Assembly: GCA_001599715.1 (NCBI GenBank)
Contig: BCHU01000003.1
Span: 1,736,001-1,800,000 of the forward strand
Source of the DNA: Phaeotremella fagi
Taxonomy: Eukaryota; Basidiomycota; Tremellomycetes; Tremellales; Phaeotremellaceae
Direction of reading: 5' to 3'
DNA: 64,000 bases
Shown here piece after piece: positions 35,686 through 46,581 of this stretch (positions within the stretch are counted from its first letter, which is position 1; the number at the start of each line of letters is the position of its first letter). The translations under genes were made by a program, and so were the position numbers. Under the pieces are notes generated by a model. It was not told where the DNA came from and searched no databases. It was given only the letters and a program-made list of their open reading frames with translations.

Positions 35686-36127
35686 ATGTCCAGAGCCTCA
35701 AAACTATTCTTAGGCGGCAGTATCCTGCTCTCAGGTCTGACAGTCTGGGGAGTACACTATATCCAAATAAGGGAATCGGAGGTATGTCCTATCACCTCGA
35801 AGTAAACATCCATTAAATAATCTGGGTTTATAGGCAATGTATCAAGGAGTAATCAAAGATGAAGAGAGATTACGTCAAAAGGCGTTATCACTCATCCAAA
35901 ATCCACCTGTCGTTCAACCTCCAGCAATAGTCGATGACGATTGTGTGACTTGTAAAATCTCTCCTCCGGCTGCACTAGTTGAGAGTATGGATAAAGAGCA
36001 GAGGGGGAGGGAGAGGGAGGCGAGGGCTTTGGAATATCAGACGCAGAGGTTGTTGGCTGATAGTCTGAGGAGGGAGCAGGGTGTGAGGGCAGATGCTGGG
36101 ACTGGGACTGGGAGTCGTTTGGTTTAG
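35686..36127 (+). CDS. PET117: Cytochrome c oxidase assembly protein PET117
   Basis: A small mitochondrial inner-membrane assembly factor for complex IV. Two exons, with the junction at GAATCGGAG/GCAATG, give about 129 residues. The family core is clear: MSRASKLFLGGSILLSGLTV with a single N-terminal membrane helix, WGVHYIQIRESEAMYQGVIK, then DEERLRQK. Most PET117 proteins are only about 80-110 residues. Here a longer tail (ALSLIQNPPVVQPPAIVDDD...REREARALEYQTQRLLADSL) adds a charged helix and a CVTC motif. The start follows CCAAATG. Confidence 0.92.
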
Positions 36128-36692
36128 ATGTGAGAGAGGGAGGGGGAGTCGTCAATTCACTATTCTTTATATCGAGCATTTTGTTTATACCTCGAGTTAT
36201 TGTTTAATATTCACAACGATGTTCATCTGGATGAATACAAATAACCAACTACCACCACCACTACTACCACTAAAAGAATCAAACTTGATGCCAACGTCCA
36301 ACGTCCTAACATCCAAACCCTCCAACCTTCAAACCAAAAACCAAAGAAACGAAGTGAGAAGCCAAAAAAAATGAAAGACGAGATTATTCATAGAATAGAA
36401 AAAGGAGATGCGAGAATTACCAATACCATGAGATAAAAGCAAGATTGATTTTTGATGAAATGGAATAACTAGGAAAAAACTGAAATGAATAAATGATGAA
36501 AGTAAAGAAATGGTATGAACATGATTGTAATACGATGTTTGAATTTTTGAGTCCTTAAATATTGTTTTTTCAGTTTTTGAATTTTTGATTTAGCTGATTT
36601 GATGGATTGATTTCTTCTTATATAACCCCAGATCGTTCCTTTTCGTTAAAAACATATCATTCATCTCGATCCTCCCTTCCCCCTCTTCCGCC
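36128..36692. other. 3' regions of convergent PET117 and G3BP-like genes
   Basis: No gene is supported. The middle is AT-rich (36400-36650), as expected for untranslated sequence of the two converging genes. Short CCAACGTCCAAC and CTACCACTA words are simple-sequence-like. Confidence 0.4.
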
Positions 36693-38441
36693 CTATTTTG
36701 CTACAGCAGTTTGAGAAGGGTTACCCCCTCTACCACCACCGTTACCTCTAGCTCTACCACCTCTTCCACCGCTACCGTTACCGTTGGCGTTGGCGTTGGC
36801 GTTACCGTTTCCACCATCGTTTCTTGGTTTGTTACCAGCACCTCCAGCACCACGTCTAGCGTTACCACCAGCATTACTAGCTGGTGCCCCATCATCTCTA
36901 CGTGGTCCACGTTGATCCTTCTCTTTTCTAGTTTCGAAATTTAATTTTTGTCCTGGACCAACTTGAATTCCACCTTCACCACCTTGTTGAACTGATAACG
37001 ATGCGATGATTGCTTTTCTTGCTGATTCGACTTTGGTGAATTCGACAAAAGCGCAAGCTTTGGCTTTGACGATTTCTACTTTGTGAACTTCACCGAATCT
37101 TTGGGCAGCTTGTTTGACAGTGTTTTCATCGATTGTTTCCCCATTTGCAGAGCTCTCGGTTGACCAGTTAGGTAGCTGCGTGTTTGTCAATTTTTGTCAG
37201 ATTCACTGAAATAAATCTACGTACCTTGACGAAACAGTGAGGAGTGGAAACTTTCATAGCATTCTCGACAGCTTGGTGACGAGGAGCTGATCCACTAGCA
37301 GCTGGAGCAGCGGCCTCCTCCTTCTTAGCGGCTGGAGGAGCAACAGCGGCAGCAGCAGCTGGAGTTGCAGAAGCGAGATTCGTACCAGATTGTGCGGAAG
37401 CAATTGTTGATCCCCAAGCACCCTTACCAGCTGCGTTGGATGCGGCTAATGAAGCCCATGTCTTTGGCTTTGGTGGGGCGGCTGGAACAACAGGTGCTGG
37501 TGGAGCAGCGACAGGTGCAGCAGTACCATTTGGTTTTGGTGCGGACTTTTCAACAGGGGCTGGGGTTGGTGCTGGAGTTTCTTCAACTGGAGCTGGGACT
37601 TCGGGAGCTGGTGCTTCAGGAGCGACATCTTCATCGGGAACAGTAGCAATTTCAGCTTCGACAGGAACGACTTCTGGGTGTACCTCGACTGGAGCTGAAA
37701 CTGGTTCAGGTTCCGGTGCGGGTGTAGGTTCTTCGACCACTTTTTCGTCAACTTGTATTGGTTCAGGTTCGGGAACAGCTTCAACTTCTGGAACGACTGG
37801 TTCGGCCATTTCCTCATCATCTTCTGGGTCGTCGACAACGATCTCGTCGGTTTCTTCTTTGAGATAACGGAAAATATCGTTGAGGACAAAGTAACCACCT
37901 GGTTGTTCGGCGAGGAAAAATGTTTGAGTGAATTTACGCCATGGTCCGTTGTCGTTTGACATTTCTCCAATGACCAAGATGATAACACCTCCACCGGCTG
38001 ATGATTGAGAATCGATAGAGTGGATGTAGACTTTACATTCGTTGTAACCGATAGCGACGATACGTTCGTGGATTTTCTGAAACAGCATCAGTAAAAAAAA
38101 ATTGATGCCGCCCCTCCCCAAAAAAGGACTTCTGACTCACTTGTTGACCGAGAGCGACTTGAACTTCTTCACCTTCTTCTCCATGGAGGAATGTCGAACG
38201 TTTGTTGTAGAAACAGTGGAGACGATGAGGTTGTTTATTGACGAAATTGCTATACGAACATCGTCAGCATGGTGATGGCGGTATCTAGGTGACGGGATGA
38301 TGAAATTTTCTGAACCAAAAGAAAAACTCACTAATATTGAGGAACGAATTGCCATCCTACATCACTAGGTTGAACTTTTGAAGTAGCTGGAGCAGCATCA
38401 GAGGCTTGAGCGTGACCGTTGGTTTGAATAGTATCTGTCAT
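36693..38441 (-). CDS. NTF2-domain and RRM protein (G3BP/Bre5-like)
   Basis: This is a stress-granule or ubiquitin-protease cofactor type protein. The start at 38441 reads MTDTIQTNGHAQ. The NTF2-like domain spans DVGWQFVPQYYNFVNKQP, HRLHCFYNKRSTFLHGEEGE, KIHERIVAIGYNECKVYIHS, GGGVIILVIGEM and RKFTQTFFLAEQPGGYFVLN DIFRYL. Then comes a long acidic Pro/Val/Glu-rich linker (PEVEAVPEPEPIQVDEKV) and an alanine-rich stretch with TWASLAASNAAG. The C-terminal RRM has TVKQAAQRFGEVHKVEIV and CAFVEFTKVESARKAI, followed by an RGG/Asn-rich tail (GGRGGRARGNGGGRGG). Four exons are inferred. It shares a 599-bp divergent promoter with RPN12. Confidence 0.93.
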
Positions 38442-39040
38442 GTTGACTAAGGGTATGGTGAGATGGGTTCAACGATACGTCAGATTAAGATGGATTGTTA
38501 GCTCACATTAAATAATATATCCTATAACACTTCTAATCCGCTGAGGTAGGTTGTAAGAATGTGAATATGAAAAAAAGTTGAAGTTGAAGTTGAAAGGTTG
38601 AAAGGAAATGAAACTTTTGATTAGACTTGGAAATGGATGAATTTAGAAAGAGATGATAGATTTTGGTGATGGGTATTTTATCGATGCTAGATGTGGTTGA
38701 TATATATGGAGATTAATATATACTTTGTTTGATGTTTTAGTTGGAGTGAGAAGGAGAAAAAAAGAAAGAAAACGAGTAAATTTCCGTTGAATTCCATGGT
38801 AAGACACATTATCGTCTGAGTGGAGGAGTAGTTGCGGTGTTACGGCGTTATAACTGGGTGACGTATAGTGGCGGAGGTGTTGGTTAGAGGATTCGCGTCG
38901 TTGTTGCTGTTGCTGATGCTGTTGTTGCTGTTACTACATATAAATATCCTATCTTTACCATCCCCATCCCCATCTACACCCAATCTCATATCATCACCAT
39001 TAATTCAATCAACTTACCCAACTCACTTCACCTTCATACA
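38442..39040. promoter_or_regulatory. Divergent promoter between the G3BP-like gene and RPN12
   Basis: It contains the 15-base word GTTACGGCGTTATAA (38838-38852), also found at 8013, about 190 bp before RPN12. A TTGTTGCTG trinucleotide run (38898-38932) and purine tracts (38570-38600 and 38750-38775) are also present. No canonical proteasome box was recognised with confidence. Confidence 0.45.
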
Positions 39041-40161
39041 ATGTCGGTAGACCTTCAACAATCTTTATCAGAGTTGCAATCTCTATTCGATAAACCTGGT
39101 GGTTCAAAATCAGATCTTTCAAAGAGGTTGAAGGTGTTGAAGGTAGGTTCCAAGGTTCTTGAGTTTGCCTTCACAGTCTGACTCATATTCATTCCCTCTA
39201 GCTCGAATTGGCTCAATCAGGGTTATATTTCGCACCATCTTCAGCTAATCCACAAGATTTATTAGCTACTCGTAAGTCATCTCAACCAACTTGTACATAA
39301 TTCAACTGACAACGACACCCAGGATCGATACTAGAATTGGCAACCTTTAACGCTTTACGTTCAGCAGACCTAAAATCCTATCAACAATATAACGCATCCC
39401 TTCAACCTTTCTACACTGACCTCAATCAAATCTTACCAAAATCACCAAACCGACCTGTAATCTTTGGTCTACATCTACTCAGTTTACTCAGTGAAGGTAA
39501 ACTGACAGAGTTCCATACGGCGTTGGAATCTTTGGATAGTTCAGAATTGAATGATGCGTTTATTCGTTGGCCTGTTGATTTGTAAGTCAGCTAGAGCGAC
39601 CTTCCGTGATTGAGCAAAGCTGATTCGATGTTCAGAGAGAGATGGTTGATGGAAGGAGCTTATAACAAAGTTTATCGTGCGAGGGAAAGAGTACCTCGGG
39701 AAGAATATGGTATTCTACTAGATAAACTCATGGGAACTGTTCGGTAGGTATACCATTGATGAATTCGAACAGAATCTAACCCCATCACAGTGGACAAATC
39801 GCATCAACGATCGAAGCCTCTTATCCATCTTTACCTATCCAAAACGCCTCGGCCCTCCTATTCTACAAATCAGGTGAAACATCTCAATTAACAGAATTCG
39901 CACAATCCGTATGTCCCTCCATTAAACAAACTACATGACATGCTAACAACCAAAAAGAGAGGATGGACTTTACAACCTTCAAGTCAAACTTTCACTTTCC
40001 CATTGTCAACAGCGGCTGATATAGCTTCGGTATCAATCCAAGATCCTAGTCTAGCTTCTTTAGAGGCTTTGACTGGTCAAGGTATAGTTAGGGGTACGAC
40101 TATGGAGAGTATGATTAAACCTGCTCTAAGATTGGCTCAACAGTTGGAAGCTATCGTCTAG
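39041..40161 (+). CDS. RPN12: 26S proteasome regulatory subunit RPN12
   Basis: A lid subunit of the 19S regulatory particle (PSMD8). Six exons give about 275 residues, the family size. Seen: an N-terminal helix SVDLQQSLSELQSLFDKP, LKLELAQSGLYFAPSS, ILELATFNALRSADLKSYQQ, LLSLLSEGKLTEFHTALESL, FIRWPVDLERWLMEGAYNKV and DLDKLMGTVRGQIASTIEAS-like LLDKLMGTVRGQIASTIEAS. The PCI/CSN8-type C-terminus has LLFYKSGETSQLTEFAQSRG and ends MIKPALRLAQQLEAIV. Introns are 45-60 nt. It is convergent with the Lunapark gene, 118 bp apart. Confidence 0.95.
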
Positions 40162-40279
40162 AGTTGAGTTGATGTATACAAGTAGAGGAAGTAGAATGTA
40201 GAACAAAAAGTCAAAAGAAATTGTATGCATATTGACCACACTGAATCGAAATCTACATCTCGCAAAAACAACCTCTAAC

Positions 40280-41818
40280 TCATTTCTTCTCATCAATCTC
40301 CATCCCCTCTTCCTCATCCTCGTCATCTTCACTACTAGCCGAAAAAACCTGTTGACCCAATTTAGACGATCTCGGTGTATTCTTGTCGAGATGTCGACGT
40401 GGACGTGGGGATGACGAATTGGTTCGAAGTTGATTAGGCGTTTTGGGGGAGGAGTGGGAGGGAATTTCTGGTGTTGGAGTTTCGGGCTGCGGGTGGGGGT
40501 TGGGGTTGGGGACGGGTTTGGCTTTAGATATTGGAGATGGGTTTAGATGGTTGCATTCTGTTTTTTGGTTAGTACGAAATAGGTGAGAGATTGGTAAGAC
40601 CTACTCGGACATATCCATTCTTTATTTCATCAATCAGTATGTGGTCAAACATTCGAGATGAATACTTACGCATCCGTTCCCATTCATATTTACTCCCCAC
40701 CAATCCATTATGTCTAAAACATTCCGCACAAACCAAAGCGTATTTACTTTGTGCCGCTTGAGCTGACCATATCGCTTCAGCATCATTCATCCCATGTCAC
40801 CATCACACTCTACTCACAAGGATCATCACCCAGGATCGAATCTGCTAATCTATCATACCATCTTTTCTCAGGTGTCGGTAAAACGGTTTGAACACTTGTG
40901 ATCTGTGCTTGATAAGCTGCAGCTTGTTCTGGGGTCATTCCTTGTGGGACGATAATAGGTGTACCAGGAGCTACAGCTACAGCTAAATCGTTTCGTCAAT
41001 TGAATCTGTTTTTAGTGAACTGACTCACGCCCTGGTGTCCCACCTGCTCCAGCTAAATGACCTGGTGCACGCGGCGTACCATTCTTCCCTTTTGGTGAAC
41101 CTTGTTGTTGCGATCTGTTAGGTGTTCTAGGAACGTTTTGAGGTTGTTGAACAGCCTTCCAACTCAGTACGTGCTGTATAGATCAATAACTTACTCCTCC
41201 ACGTTCATCATCATATTTCTCTATCAGTTTCCTAGTAGAATCGTAATTCGTAGCTTTCTTTATTGCCTCGACCTGTTTTCTTTGATCGGTGAGAAGTCGA
41301 CGTAAATTTTTCTCTGAGTTTTCAATTAGCTTTGGATTTTGAGATGGTAGAATGTTTCTCTTACCTTCGGAGACTCTTTGACGGGTGAAGTAGATGTGTA
41401 ATAAACGATTTAGACCCCAGATACTAAGTTATTCAGTTAACACCATACTAATTGAGATAATTGATATGAAAGTGACCTACACAAAAGGACCCATGACAAC
41501 ACCCAACACGCCGAACAACTGAGTCTCCCTCAAATCCTGACTCCAACCAACCAACCCCCAAGGTATCTTGTTAATATACCACAAACCTCCCCAAATTCCC
41601 CATAACCCTATACCATAGAGAGTAATCAACAACGCAACTCTACGTTCCCTTAATCGTATCTCCGATAGATGAATTTTAGCTTCATCGATTTCATTCGAGA
41701 GACGTGATAAAAGACTTTCGTAATCTGTATCACTTGACTGTAGAGATTTGGTCAGTGGGGACTTTGGTTTATGGATGGATGAGAGATTTACTTTTGTGAA
41801 CCATGATAGGATTCCCAT
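40280..41818 (-). CDS. LNP1: Lunapark homologue (ER three-way junction protein)
   Basis: Lunapark stabilises junctions of the tubular ER. The start at 41818 reads MGILSWFTKVNLSSIHKPK. A short coiled coil (DYESLLSRLSNEIDEAKIHL) leads into two membrane helices, VALLITLYGIGLWGIWGGLW and LFGVLGVVMGPFVIWGLNRL. The family stretch FTRQRVSEEKNLRRLLTDQR, KQVEAIKKATNYDSTRKLIE and KYDDE follows. The C-terminal zinc ribbon is YALVCAECFRHNGLVGSKYE, across an intron to a CPKC-type second half, and then NHLNPSP. A Pro-rich and acidic tail (SASSEDDEDEEGMEIDEKK) ends the protein. About six introns. Divergent from MIP1, 235 bp apart. Confidence 0.93.
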
Positions 41819-42053
41819 CTTTATTTTGAGATTTTACGAGAGTTGGAAGTAGAAATCGACGAAAATCTTGATAGATGATGACGTTGAAAAAGAATGCCTT
41901 CGCCTTTAATGTTTACTTGTTACGTCGTACCTTTATTTTTCGTTTTCTGCAACCATCCAAAAGAAACAAAGTACCCAATAAAGATATCTAATCTCGACCA
42001 AATTTATTCATGTCGAGCTCAACATCAATACCAACCTCACCTACATAGACACG

Positions 42054-45000
42054 ATGTTGAAAACAATTTCGATATATCGATCGAATCGCCTAAGCCATTC
42101 CCATTCGAGAGGATACGCCAAAGCAGCTGTAGCTACATCTAGAGCTAGAACTGCTCGACCTAAGAAACCGAGTTTCGATACCTCCCTACCGACTGGATAC
42201 AAGAATCTAGAGTTTGAGGATTATAAACTTGCACAAGAACTTGCAAGAAAGTCGCCTAAACGAACTAGTACTAGAGGTCTGTCGTTGTTTATCACCATCG
42301 ATAGCGTACTGATTCTGTTTAGGTGCTAATGGATTACCTAGTTTGTTGAATCCTGATTCATTTGGTCAAGGTTTTACTGGATTCATTGAAGCTGATGCTG
42401 GACCTTCGAGATCTGGGGTAGTAGACGTTCCAACTGGACAGAAGGAATTGGATACATCTGTGGAATCTCATTCGGCTGACGCTATTGAGAACATACCGCT
42501 CGAAACTGACGTCCATGGTAAGTTTATCCCTTCCACAACAGAATTACTCTAACAACCAAAAGACAAACTACGACGTAACCCAGTCGGAGTCCAACTTCTC
42601 TCCCAATCCCTTCACACCCAATTATTCCCAGGTCCACCCTTACCCAAACCCCCAACATCACTCCTCGAAATCTCCCAATCCCATCTGAAAGCCAACAACC
42701 TCTCCCCAACCGGCGCAGCCGTCCTCCCAGAAATAAATCTAAATCTACCCCCAATAAAAGGTAAAAATCTACGTCAACATTTCCATCACATAGGTTCTGA
42801 AATTTCACAACCTTATTTGAAGATGGCGAATGAATTCAGTGAAATTGATTTACCTGATTTACCTAAATTTTGGGAACTTGGTCAATCGGGTTGGACAAGA
42901 TATGGTTCAGATGGATTTATTGAACAGGTCGATGATTTAGGTGATGAGAGTTTGATCTCTTTTGATGTTGAGACTTTATACAAGATTTCACCTTATCCGG
43001 TTATGGCGGTTGCTGCTACTCCAACAGCTTGGTATTCTTGGTTAGATCCTTGTATCTTCCAAAACCCACCTGAAGAGATACCGCCGAATAAAGAAAAATG
43101 GGATAAAAGTTTATCAGATCATTTATCAAAAACTTTAATACCTTTGACTAGTAGTGGGAAACCGAGTTTGGTTATCGGTCATAACGTGGGTTACGATCGT
43201 GCGAGGGTTTTAGAAGAATATTCTTTGAAACGATCAGAGACCAGATGGTTAGATACGCTTTCACTCCATGTTGCTACGAGAGGTATCACATCAGTTCAAA
43301 GACCTGCATGGATGAAATACAAGAAAAACAAGATGGAAAAGAAATTAATGGATTCAGAAACACTTTCGATCCTTCAAGATCAAGCTGAATCGGAAGGTGA
43401 CGATTCTTTGTTAGAAAGTTTAAACGAATGGAGTACAATGTCGAACGAAGCTGAAATTCAATCTGAGGCGATGTTGAAGAGATGGGAAGACGTTACCTCA
43501 GCCAATTCATTGGCTGACGTAGCAGCTTTACATTGCGGTTATCCAGTCGATAAATCCATCAGATCAAGATTCTCAGACGAAACCATCAAACATCCTTCAC
43601 AACTCTTACCGGAACTCAACGATCTCTTGACATACTGCGCGAACGATGTTCGAATAACTCATGAAGTCTATAAAAAAGTTTTCCCACTCTACTTAAATTC
43701 ATGTCCCCATCCAGCGAGTTTCGCAGGGATGCTCACGATGGGTAACTCTTTTTTACCTGTTGATGAGAATTGGGAGAAATATTTACGAAACGCTGAAAAG
43801 ACTTATCAGGATTTGAACGATGGTGTTAAGAGGGCGCTTAGGGTTTTGGCGGAGAAACTTAGGAAGGATGGGTTGGAGGAGGGGGATCCTTGGGCTAGTC
43901 AGTTGGATTGGACACCTAAACGAGCGAGATGGGCTGATGAGTCGGGTAATACGGATGGTGAGGTGGTGTCAGCGTCGTCGGGCGAGATTACTCCTACTTC
44001 AGAGGAAACTACAACCGTGGTCCAGGAAATCATTCCAGAGATTGAATCGGATGCTGTAGTCGAAGCCATTCCCTCCGTCACCTCGAACCCACCTTTACCC
44101 CGTTGGTATAGCAAACTCATGAAAGACCCTCAAACACTCCTCTCTACCGATCAACAAAGACGACTTCTTCCACTGATCCTAAGGATCTCATATAAAGGAT
44201 TCCCAGTCGTCTACCTAGACAATTATTATTGGTGTTTCAAAGTCCCTGAAAATCAATCGGAACAGTTTATCACCACACATGGTAACCCAGTCGAACTAGG
44301 TGCAAAAGATTCTCACCTCGAACCACTTGCTAGCGACAGCTTGTTCTTCAGAATCAGTGGTCAAGATCAACCTAGACGTACGAAATTGAACGGCAGCAAT
44401 GCCAAGAAACTCATTCAATCCGGTGATCTTGATTCTCCTTATATGGAAGTTCTTCGTGGAATGACTGGATCGATTGATCATGCGGAAGAAGATCTATGGA
44501 ATTGTGTCAGGGAGTTCAAAGAGCTTGGACAAGATAATGATTGGGCCAGACAACTGGATTGGACAGAGACGGATGGTTCAGATATCGTGGATCAACCTAA
44601 ATCAACGCGAGCTTTAGCTCGGTCGAGCTCTACATTGGTCAAAAAAGAGAAACCTGCTGATCATGGAACATGGCCTAAATGGTATTACGACTTGACTGGA
44701 GCTTCGACAAATTCTAAAATCCCTTTTGGCGAATTGGATTTAACAGTTAGGAAATCAATCTCGCCATTATTACTTCGAATGCAATGGCGTGAATTCCCTT
44801 TATTCTATAGTAAAGAATTCAAATGGATTTATCGGATACCGACAAAGGTTTTACCAAACGTCACCCCGAAACCTAAAAGCTCACCACTGAAATTCGAAAA
44901 GTCTAGTGATGAATTTTTCAAGAAAGACGTCGAAAATAATTATTATCGATTACCACACAAGGACGGTGATGAGAATGTCGGTAACCCTTTATCGAAATTC

Positions 45001-46497
45001 ATGTTGAAATATCTTGAATCTGGTGAATTGTCTTCGGCAGTTTCTAGTTCTGGTGATGATGACGCTGCGAAAGCTGCGGCTGATGCTACGAACATGAATG
45101 TTTTGTGTAGTTATTGGATAAGCTCCAGGGAAAGAATCATGGATCAAATGGTAGTTTATGGTGGAGAAGGATCTAATTCCAATCTATCGCCTAATCAAGG
45201 AATGATTCTACCTCAGGTGATAACCATGGGAACGGTTACTCGAAGAGCAGTAGAAGCGACATGGTTAACAGCGTCGAACGCCAAGAAAAATCGTGTAGGA
45301 TCAGAATTAAAATCAATGGTCAGAGCACCTGATGGATATAAAATCGTTGGGGCAGATGTCGATTCGGAAGAGTTATGGATATCGAGTTTGATGGGGGATT
45401 CACAATTTGGTATGCACGGTTCGACAGCTATAGGGTGGATGACTTTGGAAGGGACTAAATCATCTGGAACTGATCTACATTCGAAAACTGCTTCTATATT
45501 AGGTATCTCGAGAGACGCAGCTAAGGTATTCAATTATTCCCGAATCTATGGGGCAGGGAAAAAACACGCTGTTCAACTTTTACTTCAAAACGATTCGAAT
45601 CTTACTCAAAGTTCTGCTGAACTGTTAGCGAAGAATTTGTATAAATCGACCAAAGGGACTAAAGCAGTCCGAAGTCGTAAACTACCTTCAACGTCTAAAT
45701 TGACATCGATATGGTATGGTGGATCAGAATCGTATCTGTTCAACACGTTGGAAGCGGTGGCACTTTCTGATCGACCTTCGACACCGGCCCTAGGCTGTGG
45801 AGTTACCAGAGCACTTCGTAAATCGTATCTAGAAGATGGATCGGATTATCTACCCTCAAGGATTAACTGGGTAGTCCAATCCTCCGGTGTCGATTATCTG
45901 CATCTCCTAATAATCTCAATGGAATATCTCATCAAGAAATATAACATCGATGCTAGATACTTGATATCTGTTCACGACGAAGTTAGATATTTATCTAGCG
46001 AGGTGGACAGTTATCGAACAGCTTTAGCACTTCAAATAGCGAATTTATGGACGAGAGGTTTGTTCTGTTATAATCTCGGTTTAGACGATATCCCACAGAG
46101 TGTAGCTTTCTTCTCAGCCGTTGATGTTGATCACGTATTGAGAAAAGAGGTTGATATGAATTGCGTCACTCCCTCGCATCCCTTACCCATCTCACCAGGT
46201 CAGAGTTTGGATATCGAACAACTGTTGAAGATCACTAATGGATCTTTGGGTAAATCGGTCGATGTGGAGCTTGAGGTGGACGATGAAGGAATGAAGGATC
46301 TAGGTCCACCAGTGGATTTGGTAGATATTCGTTCGGAGAGACATCGGAGATATCTTGAAGCTCAGGCTGGGACTAGTCCGTTGTTGGCGAAGAGATGGTT
46401 GGATAGTCAACCTTCTTTAGGTGGTGTAGATGAAAAGCAGTTTGAGACGGTGAAGAAGAATAAAGTATTCGTGCTCAAGAATGGTTCAAGTTCCTAG
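42054..46497 (+). CDS. MIP1: Mitochondrial DNA polymerase gamma catalytic subunit
   Basis: It replicates mitochondrial DNA. Three exons (42054-42276, 42323-42517, 42563-46497) give about 1,450 residues, longer than yeast Mip1 (about 1,250). A basic mitochondrial presequence (MLKTISIYRSNRLSHSHSRG) is followed by the 3'-5' exonuclease: ExoI SFDVETLY, ExoII GHNVGYDRARVLEEY and ExoIII YCANDVRITHEVY. The spacer is large, with two repeated segments each containing a Trp-Tyr-x-x-Leu-type block (RWYSKLMKDP and KWYYDLTGAS) and the insert VDELEW-type WARQLDWTE. Polymerase motifs are VGADVDSEELWISSLMGD (A), DAAKVFNYSRIYGAGKK (B) and SVHDEVRYL (C), with both catalytic aspartates present. The last exon is a single 3.9-kb frame, intron-poor compared with its neighbours. 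Confidence 0.96.
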
Positions 46498-46581
46498 GGC
46501 TAAGATCTTTTTGATGCATTCACTTTGCACTCAAGAATGAAAGTATGCATGTAAAGTACAAATGAAAAAAACGCAATCGAC

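Noticed and set aside
37436..37867. Long plus-strand frame opposite the G3BP-like gene (Gly/Ala/Thr-rich, 143 aa)
   Set aside because: It is the antisense of the Pro/Ala/Glu-rich linker; its composition is a shadow of that codon bias.
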